Origin: Treponema sp.
Lineage (GTDB): Bacteria; Spirochaetota; Spirochaetia; Treponematales; Breznakiellaceae
Assembly (NCBI GenBank): GCA_031273405.1
Contig: JAISRW010000011.1
Span: 1 to 6,948 of the forward strand
Length of the DNA: 6,948 nucleotides
Direction: 5' to 3'
Positions 4,675 through 6,948 of this stretch are shown here, piece by piece. A program made the position numbers and the translations under genes. How positions within the stretch are numbered: the stretch's first letter is position 1; every line of letters begins with the position of its first letter. Below the pieces are notes generated by a model, which did no database searches, was not told the origin of the DNA, and saw only the letters and a list, made by a program, of their open reading frames with translations.

Positions 4675-5304
4675 GTGAGAACGTTAATTTGCTATATGAT
4701 GGGTATGTCGATTTTGGCGGCGGGATTCACCGGCTGCCGGGAGCGGGAAGAGGCGGCGGGGCTTGAGGAACCGCCGATCATCAGCTCCGCCACCTATCAG
4801 CATACCCTATACAACGGGAAGCCCCAGCCCATCGATGCCCGGGCCGCCCGGGACGATACGGCCCCCCTGGTCGTCACCTATTTCCCCAATGAAGAGGCGC
4901 TCCTGAAAAACGAGGGAGGGACCACCGAGCCTCCCGCCGCAGTGGGTTCCTATTACGCCCGGATAGAACGCCCTGGGGGGAACGGCTACGCCGCGGGGCG
5001 GGATATCCCGGTGGAATATTCCATCCAAAAGGCTTTCGTCAACATCAGGGCGGAAGAAAAGCAAGAGGCCCTCTATGACGGTACGCCCAAACATGCCGTT
5101 GCTTCCGCGGATGTCCCCGTGGAACTGGCGATCGATTATTACCCCAGCGAAGCGGCCCGTGCGGCCGGGTCCGCGCCGGAAGGGCCCCCGAGAGAGCCGG
5201 GAATTTATTTTGTTACCGTTTCCTACGGCGGGGACGAAAATTACCGGAGCGCTTCAAAGGATATAGAGTTCTCGATTATCAAGAAGAGGTTTTCCCAAAA
5301 CTGA
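4675..5304 (+). CDS. Putative lipoprotein with two MBG-like beta repeats
   Basis: I do not recognise a named family for this 209-residue protein. It begins with a short signal peptide ending FTG-Cys21, a relaxed lipobox of the kind spirochaetes tolerate, so it is probably lipid-anchored at the cell envelope. The mature part holds two copies of one domain: LYNGKP (45-50) matches LYDGTP (133-138), YFPNEEAL (69-76) matches YYPSEAAR (155-162), VGSYYARI (90-97) matches PGIYFVTV (175-182), and VEYSIQKA (113-120) matches IEFSIIKK (197-204). This pattern resembles MBG/YDG-type beta-sandwich repeats of bacterial surface proteins. The start is GTG with AGGA four bases before it; ATG at 4664 is out of frame and stops after four codons. 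It lies 39 bp after cysK, so cotranscription is likely, but a role in sulfur metabolism is only a guess. The TGA stop sits in the loop region of a hairpin. Confidence 0.75.
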   Translation: MRTLICYMMGMSILAAGFTGCREREEAAGLEEPPIISSATYQHTLYNGKPQPIDARAARDDTAPLVVTYFPNEEALLKNEGGTTEPPAAVGSYYARIERPGGNGYAAGRDIPVEYSIQKAFVNIRAEEKQEALYDGTPKHAVASADVPVELAIDYYPSEAARAAGSAPEGPPREPGIYFVTVSYGGDENYRSASKDIEFSIIKKRFSQN

Positions 5305-5318
5305 AGTTTTGGGAAAAC
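5289..5318. repeat. Perfect 13-bp hairpin around the lipoprotein stop
   Basis: GTTTTCCCAAAAC (5289-5301) pairs perfectly with GTTTTGGGAAAAC (5306-5318). The stop codon TGA (5302-5304) forms most of the 4-nt loop. The right arm is thus an inverted copy of the last codons of the gene. A T-run does not follow on the plus strand, so it would be a weak intrinsic terminator at best; it may define or protect the 3' end of the operon message. Confidence 0.85.
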
Positions 5319-5352
5319 AACCTTAAATTTCAGAAGATAACGGTTAAAATTG

Positions 5353-5417
5353 GCGGCGGGGCCGTGACCGGCAAACACCGGCAGCATTTGCCGGTGCACG
5401 GTCTCGTCACCCGCCGC
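5353..5417 (-). terminator. Nested dyad between convergent operons, leftward terminator candidate
   Basis: The outer arms GCGGCGGG (5353-5360) and CCCGCCGC (5410-5417) enclose a strong inner stem: 5363-5375 with 5387-5400, 13 pairs with G5396 bulged. A rival inner stem joins CACCGGCA (5376-5383) with TGCCGGTG (5389-5396). On the minus strand, just after the oadB stop, the structure is followed by CAATTTTAA, a short T-rich tract, so it may terminate oadB. No such tract follows on the plus strand, although the structure could still slow rightward polymerase. Confidence 0.45.
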
Positions 5418-5429
5418 ATTGTACAGCCT

Positions 5430-6896
5430 TCAGCCTCCGTAGACCGCTATCATGACGCCCGCGGCAATGGCGGTGCCGATGACGCCGGCCACGTTGGGGC
5501 CCATGGCGTGCATGAGGAGGAAGTTCCCCGGATCGTATTCCAGGCCCACCTTGTTGGAGACCCGGGCGGCCATGGGAACCGCCGAAACCCCAGCGGAGCC
5601 GATGAGGGGGTTGATCTTCTCTTTGAGGAAAAGGTTCATAAACTTGGCGACCAAGATCCCCGTGGCGGTGGCGATTGCGAAGGCAAGCAATCCCATCAGC
5701 ACAATGATGAGTGACGAGGGGTTGAGGAATTTTTCCGGGGTCATCTGGCTTCCCACGCCCAGGGAGAGGAAGATGGACACGATGTTGATAAGCTCGTTTT
5801 GCAGGGTCTTGGAGAGCCGTTCCACCGCGCCGCATTCCCGGATAAAGTTCCCGAACATGAGGCAGCCGATGAGGGGCGCCGCCGACGGGATGAGGAGCAC
5901 GGACAGGGTAAATACCACCATGGGGAAGAGTATCTTTTCGATCCTGGAAACCGGCCTGAGCTGCTTCATCCTGATGAGCCTTTCCTTTTGAGTGGTCAGG
6001 AGCTTCATGATGGGCGGCTGAATCATGGGTACCAGGGCCATGTAGGAATAGGCCGCTACCGCCACAGTAGCCAGGAGGTGGGGGGCCAACTTCGCGGCGA
6101 TATAGATCGTGGTGGGGCCGTCGGCGCCGCCTATGATGGCCACCGCGCAGGCTTCCTTGAGGTTAAAGGCAACCCCCGGCAGGTAGTTGGCAACAGCGAT
6201 GCCGAAGAGGGTGCCGAAGACCCCGAACTGGGCCGCAGCGCCCAGAAGGGCGGTCTTGGGATTGGCGATAAGGGGGCCGAAGTCGGTCATGGCCCCGATT
6301 CCCATAAAGATGATGAGGGGGAAAAATTCGTTTCCCACCCCGCTTTCGTAGATAATGTCGAGGAATCCCGGATGCTGGATGACCTTTTCCACCAGTTCCC
6401 CGTTTTCCATAACATGTTTGATAATCTCCGTGGCCCCCATGCCGGCAAAGGGGATATTCACGAACACCGTCCCAAAGCCGATGGGAATGAGCAACAGGGG
6501 TTCGAAGCCCTTGGCCGCCCCAAGGTAGATGATGAGGAAACCCACCGCCACCATGAGGAATTCCATCCAGCCGAAGACCCTGGTGGTCTTATACTGGCCG
6601 GTGGCCTCGTCCAGAATGGTGGTGGGCTTTTCTATCTGATCGGTAATAAACGCGTTGATCCCCGTGGTTCTGGCGATATTCCTTAGAAAACTGCCGATAG
6701 ATACCCGGGGAAGATCCGAGCTGTTGGGGATTATTCCGTCCAGGTTCCTGAACGAGGGCAGATCATCCGCCGCCGCGCTCTGGGCCTGGGCCCGGGGGCT
6801 CATGGCGATGTTTATAACATTGAAGAGAAAGGCGCCGATCACGACTATGGCGCAAATTTTGAAAACCAGGAGGGGGTTCTTTTTTAGTTCCAACAT
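5430..6896 (-). CDS. oadB: Sodium-translocating decarboxylase beta subunit (OadB/GcdB/MmdB type)
   Basis: This integral membrane protein should decarboxylate carboxy-biotin delivered by the carrier subunit and export Na+. Residues 108-488 align with the OadB core of about ten membrane segments. The acidic residue essential in Klebsiella OadB (D203) corresponds to D259 in IIGGADGPT, and its N373, G377 and S382 correspond to N429, G433 and S438 in [10 protein letters not shown]. The C-terminal stretch [13 protein letters not shown] is typical. At 488 residues it exceeds the usual 375-435 because of an extra N-terminal part: a membrane helix or signal (11-31), then a roughly 75-residue polar segment. 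A consensus ribosome site supports this long start. The beta subunit alone does not reveal whether the substrate is oxaloacetate, methylmalonyl-CoA or glutaconyl-CoA, so the symbol denotes the family. Confidence 0.92.
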   Translation of the reverse strand: MLELKKNPLLVFKICAIVVIGAFLFNVINIAMSPRAQAQSAAADDLPSFRNLDGIIPNSSDLPRVSIGSFLRNIARTTGINAFITDQIEKPTTILDEATGQYKTTRVFGWMEFLMVAVGFLIIYLGAAKGFEPLLLIPIGFGTVFVNIPFAGMGATEIIKHVMENGELVEKVIQHPGFLDIIYESGVGNEFFPLIIFMGIGAMTDFGPLIANPKTALLGAAAQFGVFGTLFGIAVANYLPGVAFNLKEACAVAIIGGADGPTTIYIAAKLAPHLLATVAVAAYSYMALVPMIQPPIMKLLTTQKERLIRMKQLRPVSRIEKILFPMVVFTLSVLLIPSAAPLIGCLMFGNFIRECGAVERLSKTLQNELINIVSIFLSLGVGSQMTPEKFLNPSSLIIVLMGLLAFAIATATGILVAKFMNLFLKEKINPLIGSAGVSAVPMAARVSNKVGLEYDPGNFLLMHAMGPNVAGVIGTAIAAGVMIAVYGG

Positions 6897-6902
6897 GACG
6901 GG

Positions 6903-6908
6903 CCTCCT
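6903..6908 (-). promoter_or_regulatory. Ribosome binding site of oadB overlapping upstream stop
   Basis: On the minus strand AGGAGG stands six bases before the oadB ATG (6894-6896). It shares bases with the TAG stop (6907-6909) of the preceding gene, so ribosomes finishing that gene can restart on oadB. This supports translational coupling and fixes the long N-terminus. Confidence 0.8.
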
Positions 6909-6948
6909 ATTTGACTTCCGCGATGGGCTGCTGGGATGCGACCTGGGT
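6907..6948 (-). CDS. 3' end of a probable biotin-carrier/alpha subunit gene
   Basis: Only the last 13 codons and the TAG stop are in the window; the rest lies beyond the right edge. The peptide [13 protein letters not shown] looks like the end of a biotinyl/lipoyl domain, where a Val-x-x-x-Gln-x-Ile-Ala-x-Val pattern closes the beta barrel after the biotinylated lysine. Decarboxylase alpha subunits such as OadA, or separate carrier proteins, end this way and are often encoded just before the beta subunit. The stop lies 10 bases before the oadB start. Thirteen residues cannot settle which protein it is. Confidence 0.55.
   Translation of the reverse strand, partial: TQVASQQPIAEVK

Noticed and set aside
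4664..4677. ATG at 4664 as start of the lipoprotein
   Set aside because: It is in another frame and meets a stop after four codons. The GTG at 4675 gives a proper signal peptide and lipobox.
5799..6686. 295-codon plus-strand reading frame opposite oadB
   Set aside because: It is antisense to a gene with all OadB motifs and shows the His/Gly/Asp-rich composition of an antisense frame.
1..6948. Insertion sequence, prophage or defence system
   Set aside because: No transposase, integrase, phage or defence gene is visible on either strand. The genes are ordinary metabolic and transport families.

Overview
This window looks like part of the chromosome of a host-associated or free-living spirochaete, most likely a Treponema of the termite-gut type. 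The evidence is the lipoprotein and exported-protein leaders (including an Ala-Gly-Gly-Lys-Lys start after the signal peptide), the GC-rich genes separated by AT-rich spacers full of tiny palindromes, the CysK and biotin-dependent sodium-pump proteins, and the absence of any aerobic sulfonate enzyme. The genus is inferred from style, not proven.

Layout. Positions 1-616 are non-coding and hold at least seven short hairpins with 3-nt loops, a leftward intrinsic terminator with no evident gene to serve, a longer A/T-rich hairpin, and finally a sigma-70-type promoter and ribosome binding site. From 617 to 5304 five genes run rightward and probably form one operon: an exported NMT1/SsuA-like substrate-binding protein, an SsuC/TauC-type permease, an SsuB/TauB-type ATPase, a cysteine synthase (CysK), and a small lipoprotein with two MBG-like beta repeats. 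After a spacer of about 125 bp with strong dyads, a convergent leftward operon follows: the beta subunit of a sodium-translocating decarboxylase (OadB type, 5430-6896) and, at the right edge, the last 13 codons of a gene that looks like the biotin-carrying alpha subunit or carrier.

How the genes fit together. The first three genes make a complete ABC importer. The adjacent cysteine synthase suggests that the imported ligand is a sulfur source or cysteine precursor, but the ligand cannot be read from sequence. The lipoprotein has no recognised role. The leftward operon would couple decarboxylation of a carboxy-biotin to sodium export, a typical anaerobic energy-conserving step unrelated to the importer.

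What stands out is the density of perfect short inverted repeats. Two of them swallow the stop codon of a gene (permease and lipoprotein), another clustered purine/pyrimidine repeat separates the binding-protein and permease genes and reaches the permease start codon, and four tandem 15-bp units lie in frame inside the ATPase. No complete new defence or mobile system is visible; the novelty candidates are these repeats, a possible minus-strand small RNA upstream of the operon, and an EF-hand-like loop in the binding protein.
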